The notes: a model not told the origin generated them from the letters alone. DNA of 64,000 bases from Methylobacterium sp. Leaf117 (GCF_001422985.1 NZ_LMNL01000034.1:60720-124719), one strand, 5' to 3'; shown: positions 27,546 to 37,002, counted from the first letter of the stretch. A program made the numbers and translations.

Positions 27546-28547
27546 ATGCAGCCCGTCGACATCCTGATGCTGAAAGCGATGCATCCCGACGTCATGGACG
27601 CCGTCGCGCAGCGCTTCACCCTGCACCGCCTCGACACCGCCCCCGACCCGGATAGGTTCCTGGCCGAGATCGGCCCGCGCATCCGCGGCCTCGCAACGGG
27701 CGCGCAGGCGCCGGTCGACCGGGCCCTGCTGGCGCGCCTGCCCGGCCTCGCGATCGTGGCGAGCTTCGGGGTCGGCTACGACACCATCGACACGGCGGCG
27801 GCGGCCGAACGCGGCATCGTGGTGACCAACACCCCGGACGTGCTCACCGACGAGGTGGCCGACCTCGCCGTCGGTCTGCTGCTGGCGACCGTCCGTCAGA
27901 TCCCCCAGGCCGACCGGCACCTGCGCGCCGGGCACTGGCCGAGCCGGACCTACCCGCTCACCCCGACCCTGCGCGGGCGCACCGTCGGCATCCTCGGTCT
28001 CGGGCGGATCGGGCGCGCCATCGCGCGCCGCCTCGAAGGCTTCGGCGTCGCCCTCGCCTATCACGGCCGCCGGCCGCAAGCCGACATGCCCTACGCCTAC
28101 CACCCCACCCTCCTGGGTCTGGCCGAGGCCTCCGACGTGCTCCTGGTGGTGGCGCCCGGCGGCCCGGACACCCACGGGATCGTCGACGCGGCGGTGCTGG
28201 CGGCGCTCGGGCCGCAGGGCCTGCTCATCAACGTCGCCCGCGGCAGCCTCGTCGACGAACCGGCGCTGATCCGGGCGCTGCAGGCGGGCACGATCCTGGG
28301 CGCCGGCCTCGACGTCTTCGCGCGCGAGCCGCACGTGCCGCCGGACCTCGTGGCCATGGATCAGGTGGTGCTGCTGCCGCATGTGGGCTCGGCCTCCGTC
28401 GAGACCCGGGCCGCCATGGGCCGGCTCGTGGTCGACAACCTGACGGCGTTCTTCGACGGCCGGGGGCCGCTGACCCCCGTGCCCGAGACCCCCGTGCCCA
28501 AGCCCCCCGTACCCGAGACCTCCTGGACCGTGGGGACCCGCGCATGA
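27546..28547 (+). CDS. D-2-hydroxyacid dehydrogenase (NAD(P)-dependent)
   Basis: 333 residues. Family signatures: ASFGVGYDTIDTAAAAERGI, the dinucleotide motif GILGLGRIGRAIARRL, VAPGGPDTHGIVD, LINVARGSLVDEPAL and the catalytic histidine in LLPHVGSASVETR. The active-site Glu lies in LDVFAREPHVP. It resembles hydroxypyruvate/glyoxylate reductases. The extreme C-terminus is a proline-rich TPVPE repeat encoded by a 15-bp tandem array and is probably dispensable. The stop overlaps the next gene's ATG (ATGA). Confidence 0.9.
   Translation: MQPVDILMLKAMHPDVMDAVAQRFTLHRLDTAPDPDRFLAEIGPRIRGLATGAQAPVDRALLARLPGLAIVASFGVGYDTIDTAAAAERGIVVTNTPDVLTDEVADLAVGLLLATVRQIPQADRHLRAGHWPSRTYPLTPTLRGRTVGILGLGRIGRAIARRLEGFGVALAYHGRRPQADMPYAYHPTLLGLAEASDVLLVVAPGGPDTHGIVDAAVLAALGPQGLLINVARGSLVDEPALIRALQAGTILGAGLDVFAREPHVPPDLVAMDQVVLLPHVGSASVETRAAMGRLVVDNLTAFFDGRGPLTPVPETPVPKPPVPETSWTVGTRA
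28473..28517. repeat. 15-bp tandem array at the end of a CDS, 3 copies
   Basis: Three units of the type ACCCCCGTGCCCGAG encode (T/P)PVP(E/K) pentapeptides just before the stop of the hydroxyacid dehydrogenase. Confidence 0.9.
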
Positions 28548-29422
28548 GCCGCGCCGTCGTGGTCAGCCGCGCTCTGCGCCTCGCCGGCTTGAGCGCCACG
28601 CTCCTCGTCCCGGCCCTGCCCGCCGCGAGCCAGGAGACGGCGCCCGGACTGGCCGAGCCGGCGACGCCGGCAGAACAGGCGAGTTCCGCCGCCGGCACGC
28701 CCTTCGTCGAGAGCCTGCCGCGCGACATCGCCGGGGTGCCGGGGACCTGGGACCTGTCGCGCGACGGCAGCACCCGGCGCTGCGTCCTGACCCTGTCGGG
28801 CGCGAGCGGGCCGGCCGGGCGACGCCTGTCCTTCCCGGCGGGGTGCCGCCGCGCCCTGCCGATCCTCAACGGCGTCGCCGGCTGGCTGTTCGCGGACGGC
28901 AACCTCCGGCTCGTCGACAAGGATGTCCGGCCGGTGCTGCAATTCGCCGCCCGGGTCGATGCCCGCAGTCTGGTGGCGGCCGCGGGCGAGGAGCATTTCA
29001 GCCTCGTGCCGCTCCAGATCGTCGCGATGGTGCCGCCGACCGATGCGGTGCCCACCAGCCCCGGCGCCGGCAGCGCCGCCCCGGACGCCCGCAGCGCCGC
29101 GCCGGCCCAGCCCGAGCCGGCCGGCGACGCCCCGGCGCCCGGCATCTATGCCCTCGACCGCTACCGCGAGCAGGACGTCTGCCGCATCGCCCTGACGCCC
29201 GGCACCGCGCCGGCCCCGGTCCGCATCCTCGATTCCTGCCGCGACGGCGGCCTCACGGTGTTCGATCCGGTCTCCTGGCGCTTCGCCAACGGACACTTGA
29301 CCCTCAACGCCCGCCGCGGCCACGCCGTGAACCTGATCGCCGCCGGCGACGGGCGCTGGCGCCGCGACCCGGAGGTCGGCACCACCTTCGTGCTGCGCCG
29401 GGTCGAGGGCGCGGCCCCGTAG
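28544..29422 (+). CDS. Exported protein with two AprI/Inh-like domains
   Basis: 292 residues. The signal segment (LRLAGLSATLLVPALPAASQ) is followed by two similar domains at about 55-165 and 200-290. Each has the protease-inhibitor Inh pattern: IxGxWxLSRDGSTRRCVLTL, a cysteine pair (RRC...AGCRRALP and DVCRIAL...DSCRDGG), then W.F..G.L.L. AprI/Inh proteins are periplasmic inhibitors of serralysin-type metalloproteases; no such protease gene lies nearby. The two domains are linked by a Pro/Ala-rich stretch. It is translationally coupled to the upstream dehydrogenase. Confidence 0.75.
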   Translation: MSRAVVVSRALRLAGLSATLLVPALPAASQETAPGLAEPATPAEQASSAAGTPFVESLPRDIAGVPGTWDLSRDGSTRRCVLTLSGASGPAGRRLSFPAGCRRALPILNGVAGWLFADGNLRLVDKDVRPVLQFAARVDARSLVAAAGEEHFSLVPLQIVAMVPPTDAVPTSPGAGSAAPDARSAAPAQPEPAGDAPAPGIYALDRYREQDVCRIALTPGTAPAPVRILDSCRDGGLTVFDPVSWRFANGHLTLNARRGHAVNLIAAGDGRWRRDPEVGTTFVLRRVEGAAP

Positions 29423-29438
29423 GTCCTCGTCTCTGATA

Positions 29439-29498
29439 CTTCCGCCCCGAGTTCTTCCACCCCGAGTTCTTCCACCCCGAGTTCTTCCGCCCCGAACG
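29439..29498. repeat. 15-bp tandem array, 4 copies, between two genes
   Basis: Units CTTCCGCCCCGAGTT and CTTCCACCCCGAGTT (two copies of the latter), then a diverged fourth. The array starts 17 bp after the stop of the AprI/Inh-like gene and ends about 30 bp before the trhO start. Confidence 0.95.
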
Positions 29499-29528
29499 CC
29501 TCCCGAAGTCCCGCGATTGCCCGACCCG

Positions 29529-30281
29529 ATGCCCCTCACCGTCGCCGCCCTGTACAAGTTCGTCGCCCTGCCGGACGTCGCCGCGCTGCAGGCCCCGCTC
29601 CAGGCCCTGTGCGAAGGGTTCGGGATCACCGGCACCCTGCTGCTGGCGCCGGAGGGCCTGAACGGCACGGTGGCGGGCTCGGCCGAGGCGATCGCGGGCT
29701 TTCTCGCCGCGCTCCAGGCCGGACCGCCGTTCGGCGACCGCCTGCACGGCCTCGAATGCAAGCTGTCCCGGGCCGAGGCGCCGCCGTTCCGGCAGCTCAA
29801 GGTCCGGGTCAAGCGCGAGATCGTCACCTTCGACGACGGCGCCACCGATGCGGCCGCCGGCGCCGGCACCCCCGTGGCGCCGGAGGCCTGGAACGCGCTT
29901 CTCGACACGCCCGGCCTGCTGCTGATCGACACCCGCAACGCCTTCGAAGTCGCCCTCGGCAGCTTCCCCGGCGCGGTCGATCCGGGCATCACCCGGTTCA
30001 GCGCCTTTCGCGATTACGTCGACGGCCTCGATCCGGCGGCGCATCCTCGGGTCGCCATGTTCTGCACCGGCGGCATCCGCTGCGAAAAGGCCGGCGCCTA
30101 CATGCGCGCGAAGGGGTTTGCCGATGTGCGCCATCTGGCCGGCGGCATCCTGCGCTACCTCGAGACGGTGCCGGAGGCCGAGAACCGCTGGACCGGCGAC
30201 TGCTTCGTCTTCGACGGCCGCATCGCCCTGGGGCCTGCCCTGGTGGAGCGGCCCGACCACGCCCCGGAAACCCTGCGATGA
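29529..30281 (+). CDS. trhO: tRNA uridine(34) hydroxylase, rhodanese family
   Basis: 250 residues. The N-terminal ferredoxin-like domain (LYKFVALPDV, GTLLLAPEGLNGTVAG) and the rhodanese domain (LLIDTRNAFEVALGSFPGAVDP) with active-site loop FCTGGIRCEKAGAY match TrhO/YceA. The enzyme forms 5-hydroxyuridine at the wobble position of some tRNAs. I took the ATG at 29529; a TTG at 29517 is less likely. No clear ribosome-binding site is present, the upstream region being a tandem array. The stop overlaps slyX by four bases. Confidence 0.93.
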   Translation: MPLTVAALYKFVALPDVAALQAPLQALCEGFGITGTLLLAPEGLNGTVAGSAEAIAGFLAALQAGPPFGDRLHGLECKLSRAEAPPFRQLKVRVKREIVTFDDGATDAAAGAGTPVAPEAWNALLDTPGLLLIDTRNAFEVALGSFPGAVDPGITRFSAFRDYVDGLDPAAHPRVAMFCTGGIRCEKAGAYMRAKGFADVRHLAGGILRYLETVPEAENRWTGDCFVFDGRIALGPALVERPDHAPETLR

Positions 30282-30487
30282 CCGACCTCTCCGCCCGCAT
30301 CGACGCCCTGGAGATGCGCCTGACCGAACAGGACGTGGTGATCGACGACCTCAACACCACGATCACCGCCCAGTGGCGCCAGATCGACGCCCTCACCCGG
30401 CAGATCGCCAAGCTCGTCGAGGAAGTGGAGCAAGCCTCCCACCGCCCCGGCTCGGGCGCACCGGAACCCCCGCCGCCGCATTATTGA
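30278..30487 (+). CDS. slyX: SlyX-like coiled-coil protein
   Basis: 69 residues. A coiled coil over residues 5-50 (SARIDALEMRLTEQDVVIDD, LNTTITAQWRQIDALTRQIA) with the C-terminal proline-rich PEPPPPHY end matches SlyX. Its function is unknown despite the historic link to FKBP SlyD. It is coupled to trhO through an ATGA overlap. Confidence 0.9.
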   Translation: MTDLSARIDALEMRLTEQDVVIDDLNTTITAQWRQIDALTRQIAKLVEEVEQASHRPGSGAPEPPPPHY

Positions 30488-30983
30488 GCGGTCGGGCATC
30501 CGGCGACCTCATCCGCCCGCACGGGATGGGCGCAATCCGCGGGTCGATGTCGCGCAAAGCCGGCGCGCGCAGGCCACGGCAGCCAAGGAACAATCGGCAG
30601 CACCCCGTCATCCCGGGGCCGCGGAGCGGAGCCCGGGATCCAGACACGCAGGTGATACACGACTTTGCACGGTCAGCGGCTCTGGATTGCGCGCCGCTGG
30701 CGCGCCCCTTCGGGTCCGGGCTCGCCTGCGGCGCCCCGGAATGACGGTGCGGTGCCCTCTGCCGCTGCGTTGCCTGTGAAAAGCGCGCCCCCAGTCGGGC
30801 GGCACCCGACCGTTCCCTCCTCCGTCGCCCCTATTGTCGCCTCATCAGCGGCCGGCCACGTCCGCTTCGGGAGGCCGAAGGCTGCGCGGGGCCCCTCTGC
30901 TTCCCGGAGAGGGGGCAAGTCGGGGCGCGCATCGATCGTCTCCCTGCCACAGAGGGGGCAGGGACGACCCGCGACTTCGCCCC
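30488..30983. other. Intergenic region with palindromic element
   Basis: 496 bp between slyX and the convergent aldehyde dehydrogenase. It contains palindromic element copy C. The remainder shows no gene or terminator that I can support. Confidence 0.6.
30607..30745 (-). repeat. Bipartite palindromic intergenic element, copy C
   Basis: A 139-bp copy inverted relative to copies A and B, bounded by GTCATCCCGGGG and CCCCGGAATGAC. Its reverse complement aligns with copy A almost throughout, including ACCCGAAGGGGCGCGCCAG, with most differences in the roughly 30-bp spacer. Confidence 0.88.
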
Positions 30984-32426
30984 CTACCCCCCGACGCTCG
31001 CCTGGCTGACGAACTTCGTCGTCAGGTAGGCCTCCAGCGCCTCCGAGCCGCCCTCGCTGCCGTAGCCGGATTCCTTGACGCCGCCGAACGGTGTCTCGGG
31101 GAAGGCGAGGCCGTGGTGATTGATGCCGACCATGCCGCTCTCGATCCGGGCGGCGGCTTCGACGGCCCGGGCCGCCGAGCGGGTATAGGCGTAGGCGGCC
31201 AAGCCATAGGGCAGCCGGTTGGCCTCGGCATAAGCGGCCGCGTCGTCGGAGAAGCGCTGGATCAGCGCCACCGGGCCGAAAGGCTCCTCGTTCATGATGC
31301 GGGCGCTCACCGGCACGTCGCACAGCACGGTCGGTGCGAAGAAGGTGCCGCGATTGCCGATGCGCTGGCCGCCGGTGCGCAGCGTGGCACCCTGCGCCAC
31401 GGCATCGGCGCAGAGCGTTTCCATGGCCTCCAGGCGGCGGGCATGGATGAGCGGCCCCATGGTGGTCTCGGGGTCGAGCCCGTCGCCGACCTTGCGGCCC
31501 TCGGCGAAGGCCACGAAGCCATCGCGAAACCGGTCGTAGACGGAGTCGTGCACCAGCATCCGGGTCGGCGCGACGCAGACCTGGCCGGCATTGCGGAACT
31601 TGTTGGCGCCGAGCACGGCCACGGCTTTGTCCACGTCGGCATCCGCGAACACGATCGCGGGCGCGTGGCCGCCAAGCTCCATCGTCGCCCGCTTCATGTG
31701 GCGCCCGGCCAAAGCGGCGAGTTCCTTGCCCACCGGAGTCGAGCCGGTGAACGACATCTTGGCGATGACCGGATGCGGGATGAGGTAGCCGGAGATCGCG
31801 GCCGGATCGCCGAACACGAGGGAGAGCACGTCGCCGGGCACCCCGGCATCGAGGAAGGCCCGGATCATCGCGGCGCAGCTCGCCGGCGTGTCCTCCGGTC
31901 CCTTCAGCACCACCGAGCAGCCGGCGCAGAGGGCAGCCGCCACCTTGCGCACCGCCTGGTTGATCGGGAAGTTCCAGGGCGTGAAGGCGGCCACCGGCCC
32001 GACCGGCTCGCGCAGCACCATCTGGACGACGCCGTCCGCCCGCGCCGGGATGATGCGGCCATAGGCCCGGCGCCCTTCCTCGGCGAACCAGTCGGTGACG
32101 TCGGCCCCGGCCAGGATCTCGACCCGCGCCTCGGCCAGCGGCTTGCCCTGTTCCAGGGTCATGATGCGGGCGATGGCCTCGACCCGCTCGCGCAGAAGAT
32201 CGGCGGCGCGGCGCAGCACCTTCGCGCGCTCGAAGGCCGAGACCCTGCGCCAGAGGGCAAAGCCGCGCGCGGCGGCCGCCAGCGCCCGGTCGAGATCGTC
32301 GCGGGTCGCGACCGCCAGCGTGCCCAGGCTCTCGCCGGTGGCCGGGTTCAACACCGGCAGGGTCTCGGCGCCGGACCCGTCGGTCCAGCTCCCGGCGATG
32401 TGCAGCGTCACGTTCGGATACGTCAT
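30984..32426 (-). CDS. gabD: Succinate-semialdehyde dehydrogenase-like aldehyde dehydrogenase
   Basis: 480 residues, typical length. Motifs: substrate/cofactor loop [22 protein letters not shown], catalytic glutamate in [13 protein letters not shown], catalytic cysteine in [11 protein letters not shown] and [12 protein letters not shown], plus the C-terminal [17 protein letters not shown] found in GabD-type enzymes. It would oxidise succinate semialdehyde or a similar aldehyde with NAD(P). The start at 32426 has GGGAG upstream. The gene symbol rests on family resemblance; other semialdehydes are possible substrates. Confidence 0.85.
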   Translation of the reverse strand: MTYPNVTLHIAGSWTDGSGAETLPVLNPATGESLGTLAVATRDDLDRALAAAARGFALWRRVSAFERAKVLRRAADLLRERVEAIARIMTLEQGKPLAEARVEILAGADVTDWFAEEGRRAYGRIIPARADGVVQMVLREPVGPVAAFTPWNFPINQAVRKVAAALCAGCSVVLKGPEDTPASCAAMIRAFLDAGVPGDVLSLVFGDPAAISGYLIPHPVIAKMSFTGSTPVGKELAALAGRHMKRATMELGGHAPAIVFADADVDKAVAVLGANKFRNAGQVCVAPTRMLVHDSVYDRFRDGFVAFAEGRKVGDGLDPETTMGPLIHARRLEAMETLCADAVAQGATLRTGGQRIGNRGTFFAPTVLCDVPVSARIMNEEPFGPVALIQRFSDDAAAYAEANRLPYGLAAYAYTRSAARAVEAAARIESGMVGINHHGLAFPETPFGGVKESGYGSEGGSEALEAYLTTKFVSQASVGG

Positions 32427-32601
32427 CGGCGGCTCCCGCATGGCGATGGAGCCGGTTTGTCCGCCCATCCCGCGCCGCCCGCAACCCTTATCCCGCGATG
32501 GCTGGGGCGCCTGACGCGGGAAGCCGCGGGACGCATCACGCTGCACCGACGACTCACCCTGCCGTGGATCGCGCCGCCGCGGATCGCGCGGCCGAGTCCC
32601 T

Positions 32602-33390
32602 TCAGGCGGCGATGCGCTCGGCGGCGCTGGCGCCGGTGACGACGACGGAGCCGCCGATTCGCGCCTGCAGGGTGGCGCCCTTCGGCACCACGGTCCAGCC
32701 GTCGCGGCAGCCGTCGATCGGCTCCGAAACGACGACGAGGCCGGTGTCGGTCTGGCGGTAATACAGGCTGGGCGGGCTGCTGTCGCAGGCCCAGCGGAAG
32801 GCCGTGAGGGTGTCGCCATCGGTGACGACGGCGGTGAAGCGCAGGGGCTCGGTCGCCTCGGCGGCCCGCATCAGCTCGCGCACCGTGGCCAAGGTCTTGT
32901 GCATGGCGCCGACCGGGTCCTCCGCGAGGCCGTTGGCCAGGGCCAGCAGGAAGATCGCCTCGGAATCGGTGCTGCCGCGTCGCTGGTCGTAGAGCGCGTC
33001 GGGGATCAGCGCCTCGATCCGGCGCTTGATGCGCCCGTAGCCGCCGATCTGGCCATTGTGCATGAACAGATGCCGACCGTGGGCGAAGGGATGGCAGTTC
33101 GCCCGGGTGGTGGCGGTGCCGGTCGAAGCCCGCACATGGGCGAAGAACATCCGCGCCCGCACCTGCTGGCAGAGGTTGACCAGATTCTCGTCCGACCAGG
33201 CCGGGCAGACGTCGCGGTAGAGGCCGGGATCGACCCGCTCGCCGTACCAGCCGATGCCGAACCCGTCGCCGTTGGTTTCCGTCTTCGCCTCGGCCGCGTG
33301 GAGCGACTGGTGGACCAGCGAGTGCGTCGGTGCGCAGACGAGGTCGGTCAGGAAGACCGGCTCACCGGAATAGGCGAGAAAGCGGCACAT
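32602..33390 (-). CDS. Class II glutamine amidotransferase (YafJ/EgtC-like)
   Basis: 262 residues. The nucleophile is the cysteine right after the initiator Met ([11 protein letters not shown]), which fixes the start at 33390. Other motifs are the oxyanion region [23 protein letters not shown] and [19 protein letters not shown]. It is a stand-alone amidohydrolase domain without a synthetase partner in the window. Family members include YafJ and the ergothioneine enzyme EgtC; no egt genes are adjacent, so the substrate remains open. Confidence 0.9.
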   Translation of the reverse strand: MCRFLAYSGEPVFLTDLVCAPTHSLVHQSLHAAEAKTETNGDGFGIGWYGERVDPGLYRDVCPAWSDENLVNLCQQVRARMFFAHVRASTGTATTRANCHPFAHGRHLFMHNGQIGGYGRIKRRIEALIPDALYDQRRGSTDSEAIFLLALANGLAEDPVGAMHKTLATVRELMRAAEATEPLRFTAVVTDGDTLTAFRWACDSSPPSLYYRQTDTGLVVVSEPIDGCRDGWTVVPKGATLQARIGGSVVVTGASAAERIAA

Positions 33391-33980
33391 GACGGACAAA
33401 CACCCCCTGATCCCAATGACCCGCCGAACCGCCCGCCGCCCCTAGGGCAGCGTCCGTCTCATGCAACCACGTCCACAGGCTCGCTGGTCAGGTTCGAGCG
33501 AACAGGGTGAATGCATCGTTAACGTGAGCACCGGTCTCGACCTCCTGCGAGGCGAGCCATGCAAGAGACGCACCGCTCTCGCGCCGGGAGGGGCGAGCCG
33601 CCCCCATCCACTCCCCCCATCCTCATCACGGGAGCCCGGCGGGAATGCGGCGAAGACCGATTTTTCGACCGCGGGAACCACAGAGCCGACTCAGCGATTC
33701 GGATTCTGATCGGTCAGACTGTGCCGATCAGCCTCTCGCCGTTCAAACGCTCGCCATTGGGACTCTTGCCGATCACACCGTGGCGGCGCAGCATCACTGC
33801 GAAAGAATCAGCGCCGCGACAGGGTCGCGACGGACAGGATCACCGCGAATTCCGTCGGCACGGGCCGCAGACAGCCGTCCGCCGACCGTGTGCTGCGTCA
33901 CGTTCATCCCGGCTCATTGCCCGGCGCCCGTTCCCGCGCCCCTTTCGTTCAGAAACCCAGATGCCCGACGAGGAGACTCC
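33391..33980. other. Intergenic region
   Basis: 590 bp between divergent genes. No supportable gene; an open frame continuing into the downstream receiver gene lacks protein-like composition. It should hold promoters for both neighbours. Confidence 0.5.
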
Positions 33981-34373
33981 ATGGATCGCTCACACACCCC
34001 CTGCCCGATCGCCCTCGTGGTCGAGGACGACGCCGACGTCCGCAATCTCGCCACCGCGGTTCTGGAGGAGAGCGACCTCGACGTGATCGCCTGCGACACG
34101 GCCGAGGCCGCGATCTCGGTGCTGGAGCGCTCCGGCGGCAACGTCGCCCTACTCTTCGCCGACGTGCGCCTCGGCTCCGGCATGGACGGCATCGCCCTCG
34201 CGAGCACCGTCGAGCGGCGCTGGCCGGACGTCCGGGTGGTGCTCACCTCGGGTGGCGATGCGCGCGGCGGCGGCAGCCTGCCGGCCCAGGCGGTCTACAT
34301 GCAGAAGCCGTGGCGCGCCCTCGATGTGCTGGTCCAGGCCGAGCACGCCGCCGAGGCAGCCCGGGCCGCCTGA
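33981..34373 (+). CDS. Receiver-domain protein
   Basis: 130 residues, a lone CheY-like receiver: EDD pocket (15-17), phosphoacceptor D61 in LLFADVRLGSGMDG, VVLTSGGDA and lysine in YMQKPW. The loop after the T/S site (GGDARGGGS) is longer than usual. AGGAG at 33971-33975 fixes the start. No kinase is adjacent; an orphan HWE-type kinase elsewhere could be the partner, since lone receivers of this type are common in alphaproteobacteria. Confidence 0.9.
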   Translation: MDRSHTPCPIALVVEDDADVRNLATAVLEESDLDVIACDTAEAAISVLERSGGNVALLFADVRLGSGMDGIALASTVERRWPDVRVVLTSGGDARGGGSLPAQAVYMQKPWRALDVLVQAEHAAEAARAA

Positions 34374-34400
34374 GACGAGTCCTCCCGGACGGGTCAACCC

Positions 34401-34436
34401 ACGCGAAAAAGCCCGGCCACGCGAAAAAGCCCGGCC
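34401..34436. repeat. 18-bp tandem duplication of a terminator arm
   Basis: Two perfect copies of CACGCGAAAAAGCCCGGC. The second contains most of the left arm of the terminator hairpin at 34425-34457, so the first copy offers an alternative pairing arm. Confidence 0.95.
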
Positions 34437-34457
34437 GCCGAGCGGCCGGGCTTTTTG
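34425..34457. terminator. Bidirectional intrinsic terminator
   Basis: A perfect 15-bp inverted repeat, AAAAAGCCCGGCCGC and GCGGCCGGGCTTTTT, with a 3-base loop. It has a T-run on both strands, so it can serve the receiver gene (plus) and rpsU (minus), which converge here. Confidence 0.95.
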
Positions 34458-34526
34458 CAGATCGATGGGACACGCAAGGCGACGGCGCGGGGCGGGCGAT
34501 ACGTCCCGCCGCGCCGCGCTGCGGCG

Positions 34527-34841
34527 TCAGGCGTTGCCGGCGGGCGGCAGCACGGTCGGGGCCGTCGGGGCGAACGGCGAACCACCCGGACGACGCGGCG
34601 CACCGGCACCGAAACGGGGCTTCGGCTTCGGCGCGGCGATCAGGCCCTCGCGGATCGCGGTCTTGCGAGCCTGCTTGCGGGCGCGGCGCACGGCCTCGGC
34701 CTTCTCACGTGCCTTGCGGACGGAGGGCTTCTCGTAAGCCTTGCGCTGCTTCATCTCGCGGAAGATGCCCTCGCGCTGCATCTTCTTCTTCAGGACGCGG
34801 AGGGCTTGGTCGACGTTGTTGTCGCGAACGAGTACCTGCAA
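34527..34841 (-). CDS. rpsU: 30S ribosomal protein S21, TTG start
   Basis: 104 residues beginning, with TTG read as Met, [20 protein letters not shown], followed by the conserved basic region ([32 protein letters not shown]). I place the start at the TTG at 34841, since AGAGGA at 34851-34856 has about 9 bases spacing and the product then begins like other S21 proteins; a TTG three codons upstream is too close to that site. A Pro/Ala/Gly-rich tail of about 37 residues follows the S21 core, longer than the 71-residue E. coli protein. A shared terminator lies downstream. Confidence 0.93.
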   Translation of the reverse strand: MQVLVRDNNVDQALRVLKKKMQREGIFREMKQRKAYEKPSVRKAREKAEAVRRARKQARKTAIREGLIAAPKPKPRFGAGAPRRPGGSPFAPTAPTVLPPAGNA

Positions 34842-35424
34842 CGGTTTCAATCCTCTGAAACGGTGTTTGTTGGGCGGCGCCGACCCTTGAGACCCGAACG
34901 GAGCCCCGCGATGCGAACTGCAAAACGTCCCGGACCCAGGATTACCCCGGGCGGGACGTCCGTCAGACGGCCTCGAATCGGCGCAGAAACTGCACTTGGG
35001 GCAGGCTCATACACCAACCGCCCGCGAGTTCCAACACGCCTTGCGACGGGTCGACGGCATTGTGGCGCTCGGAGTGCGCCGCCGGTCGGCGCCGGGTCGC
35101 GCCCGGCACGGCACGGGGATGCTGAGAACAGACGCCGGACATCCTGAAGGATCGCAGTTCTCAAGCGACAGGACAGTGCTGAATCGCTGCGCCGGAGCCT
35201 TTATCGTCCGGATGAAGATTTGGATTGATCGCCCACAGCTTTCCCGCAGTGAACGTTGAGGTTCGGAACCGACCTTTGGTTGCTGCATCGTCACGAAACC
35301 CGGCCCAATTTTCCAATAATTAATTTTTGTATGCAACATTCCTTGAGCAACACGGCCGCTCTTCGGACGGGACGGCGCGCAGTTGCGGCATGAATCCTTC
35401 AGGGTTCTCACGTTGGGGCGACGG
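34842..35424. other. Intergenic region, promoters of rpsU and chemoreceptor
   Basis: 583 bp. Near 34926-34958 CGTCCCG and CGGGACG form a hairpin on the rpsU leader side. The part next to the chemoreceptor gene (35310-35340) is AT-rich (AATAATTAATTTTTGTATG) and is the likely promoter region. No gene is supported. Confidence 0.5.
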
Positions 35425-36906
35425 ATGTTGGGTCTGCGGAACAAGGCGTCGGTTGAGACGGACGCGAAGCTGGCGGCCCTGGACAAGTCTCATGGCATCA
35501 TCGAATTCAATCTCGACGGAACCGTCATCACCGCCAACGAGAACTTCCTGGCGGTGATCGGTTACCCGCTGGCCGAGATCCGGGGCCGGCACCACAGCCT
35601 GTTCGTCGCGCCGGGCGAGCGCGACGGCGCCGCCTACGCCGCGTTCTGGGCGAGTTTGCGCGCGGGCACCTATCAGGCCGCGCAGTACCGCCGCATCGCC
35701 AAGGGCGGGCGCGAGGTCTGGATCGAGGCGTCGTACAACCCGATCCTCGACCGCGCCGGCAAGCCCTACAAGGTCGTCAAGTTCGCCACCGACATCACCC
35801 GGCAGAAGATGCAGGACGCCGACCGCGAGGGTCAGATCGCCGCCCTGCACAAGGCCCAGGCGGTGATCTCGTTCTCCCTCGACGGGGTGGTGCTCGAGGC
35901 CAACCCGAACTTCCTGGCGGCGGTGGGCTACAGCCTGCCGGAAATCGTCGGCCAGCATCACCGCATGTTCGTGCGGCCGGAGGAGCGCGACAGCCCCGCC
36001 TATGCGGCGTTCTGGGCGAGCCTGCGCGCCGGCACGTATCAGGCCGCGCAGTACCGCCGCATCGCCAAGGGCGGCCGGGAGATCTGGATCGAGGCCTCCT
36101 ACAACCCGATCCTGGACGCGGCCGGGCGCCCCTACAAGGTCGTCAAGTTCGCCACCGACATCACCGCCCAGGTCACCCTCCTCGACGACCTGAGACGGCT
36201 GATCGCCCAGAACTTCGGCGAGATCGACAGCGCCGTGCTGTTGTCCAACACCCAGACGCGGGACGCCGAGACGGCGGCCGGCACGACCGCGGACAACGTC
36301 CAGACCATGGCGGCGGCCTCCGAGGAACTCGCCGCCTCGGTCGCCGAGATCTCGCAGAGCATGACGCATTCGCGCGCCGCCACCGAGGCCGCCCAGGGCC
36401 AGGTCGCGGCGGCCGCCGCCGAGACCCGGCGGCTCACCGACGCCGCCAGCGCGATGACCGGCATCGTCGGCCTGATCCAGAGCATCGCCGGCCAGATCAA
36501 CCTGCTGGCGCTCAACGCGACGATCGAATCGGCCCGGGCCGGCGAGGCGGGCCGGGGCTTCGCGGTGGTGGCGCAGGAGGTGAAGAATCTCGCCAACCAG
36601 GCGGCCCGCGCCACCGAACAGATCGCGGCCGAGATCGACAACGTCCAGGCCGTCTCGAAGGAGGTCGGCGACGCCCTCCAGACCATCCAGGGCTCGGTGG
36701 CCCAGATCGGCGACTATGTCGTCAGCACCGCGGCGGCGGTGGAGGAGCAGAGCGTCGTCACCCAGGACATGTCGGGCAACATGCAGCACGCCGCGAGCGC
36801 GGTGGCGGCGATCTCCCAGAACATCCAGGCGATCGCGCAGTCCATCGGCGACGTCTCCCGCGCGGTCGGGACCACGAAAGACGCGGCGCGCGTCCTCGCG
36901 CGTTAG
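35425..36906 (+). CDS. Soluble methyl-accepting chemotaxis protein with two PAS domains
   Basis: 493 residues. Two PAS domains (about 20-130 and 142-252) are closely alike: both contain [20 protein letters not shown] and end [11 protein letters not shown]. The signalling domain follows, with the tip region [20 protein letters not shown] and [13 protein letters not shown]. There is no transmembrane segment and no HAMP, so it is cytoplasmic like Aer2/BdlA-type receptors, probably sensing redox or a bound cofactor. I chose the ATG at 35425 over an upstream TTG. A 17-bp tandem duplication covers the stop codon. Confidence 0.93.
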   Translation: MLGLRNKASVETDAKLAALDKSHGIIEFNLDGTVITANENFLAVIGYPLAEIRGRHHSLFVAPGERDGAAYAAFWASLRAGTYQAAQYRRIAKGGREVWIEASYNPILDRAGKPYKVVKFATDITRQKMQDADREGQIAALHKAQAVISFSLDGVVLEANPNFLAAVGYSLPEIVGQHHRMFVRPEERDSPAYAAFWASLRAGTYQAAQYRRIAKGGREIWIEASYNPILDAAGRPYKVVKFATDITAQVTLLDDLRRLIAQNFGEIDSAVLLSNTQTRDAETAAGTTADNVQTMAAASEELAASVAEISQSMTHSRAATEAAQGQVAAAAAETRRLTDAASAMTGIVGLIQSIAGQINLLALNATIESARAGEAGRGFAVVAQEVKNLANQAARATEQIAAEIDNVQAVSKEVGDALQTIQGSVAQIGDYVVSTAAAVEEQSVVTQDMSGNMQHAASAVAAISQNIQAIAQSIGDVSRAVGTTKDAARVLAR

Positions 36907-36926
36907 AGATCCTCGCACGTTAGAAT
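36893..36926. repeat. 17-bp tandem duplication over the chemoreceptor stop
   Basis: TCCTCGCGCGTTAGAGA is followed by TCCTCGCACGTTAGAAT. Both copies carry the TAG, the first being the real stop at 36904-36906. Confidence 0.85.
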
Positions 36927-36970
36927 TTGTCAGGGATCAGGGGAAACCGGTGATCCCGACCAGACAAACG
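36925..36970 (-). repeat. 44-bp hairpin repeat, copy 2
   Basis: Inverted copy of the element at 22979-23022: TTTGTCAGGGATCAGGGGAA followed by ACCGGTGATCCCGACCAGAC. It lies between two convergent genes, as does copy 1. Confidence 0.75.
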
Positions 36971-37002
36971 AAAACGAAAGACTCGCGAAAACGAAAGACT
37001 CT
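36969..37002. repeat. 17-bp tandem duplication over the NAD-GDH stop
   Basis: CGAAAACGAAAGACTCG is followed by CGAAAACGAAAGACTCT; the second copy reaches the stop codon of the minus-strand glutamate dehydrogenase (37001-37003). Confidence 0.92.

Noticed and set aside
33645..33980. N-terminal extension of the receiver protein
   Set aside because: Low-complexity, Ser/Arg/Pro-rich composition; a strong ribosome-binding site precedes the ATG at 33981.
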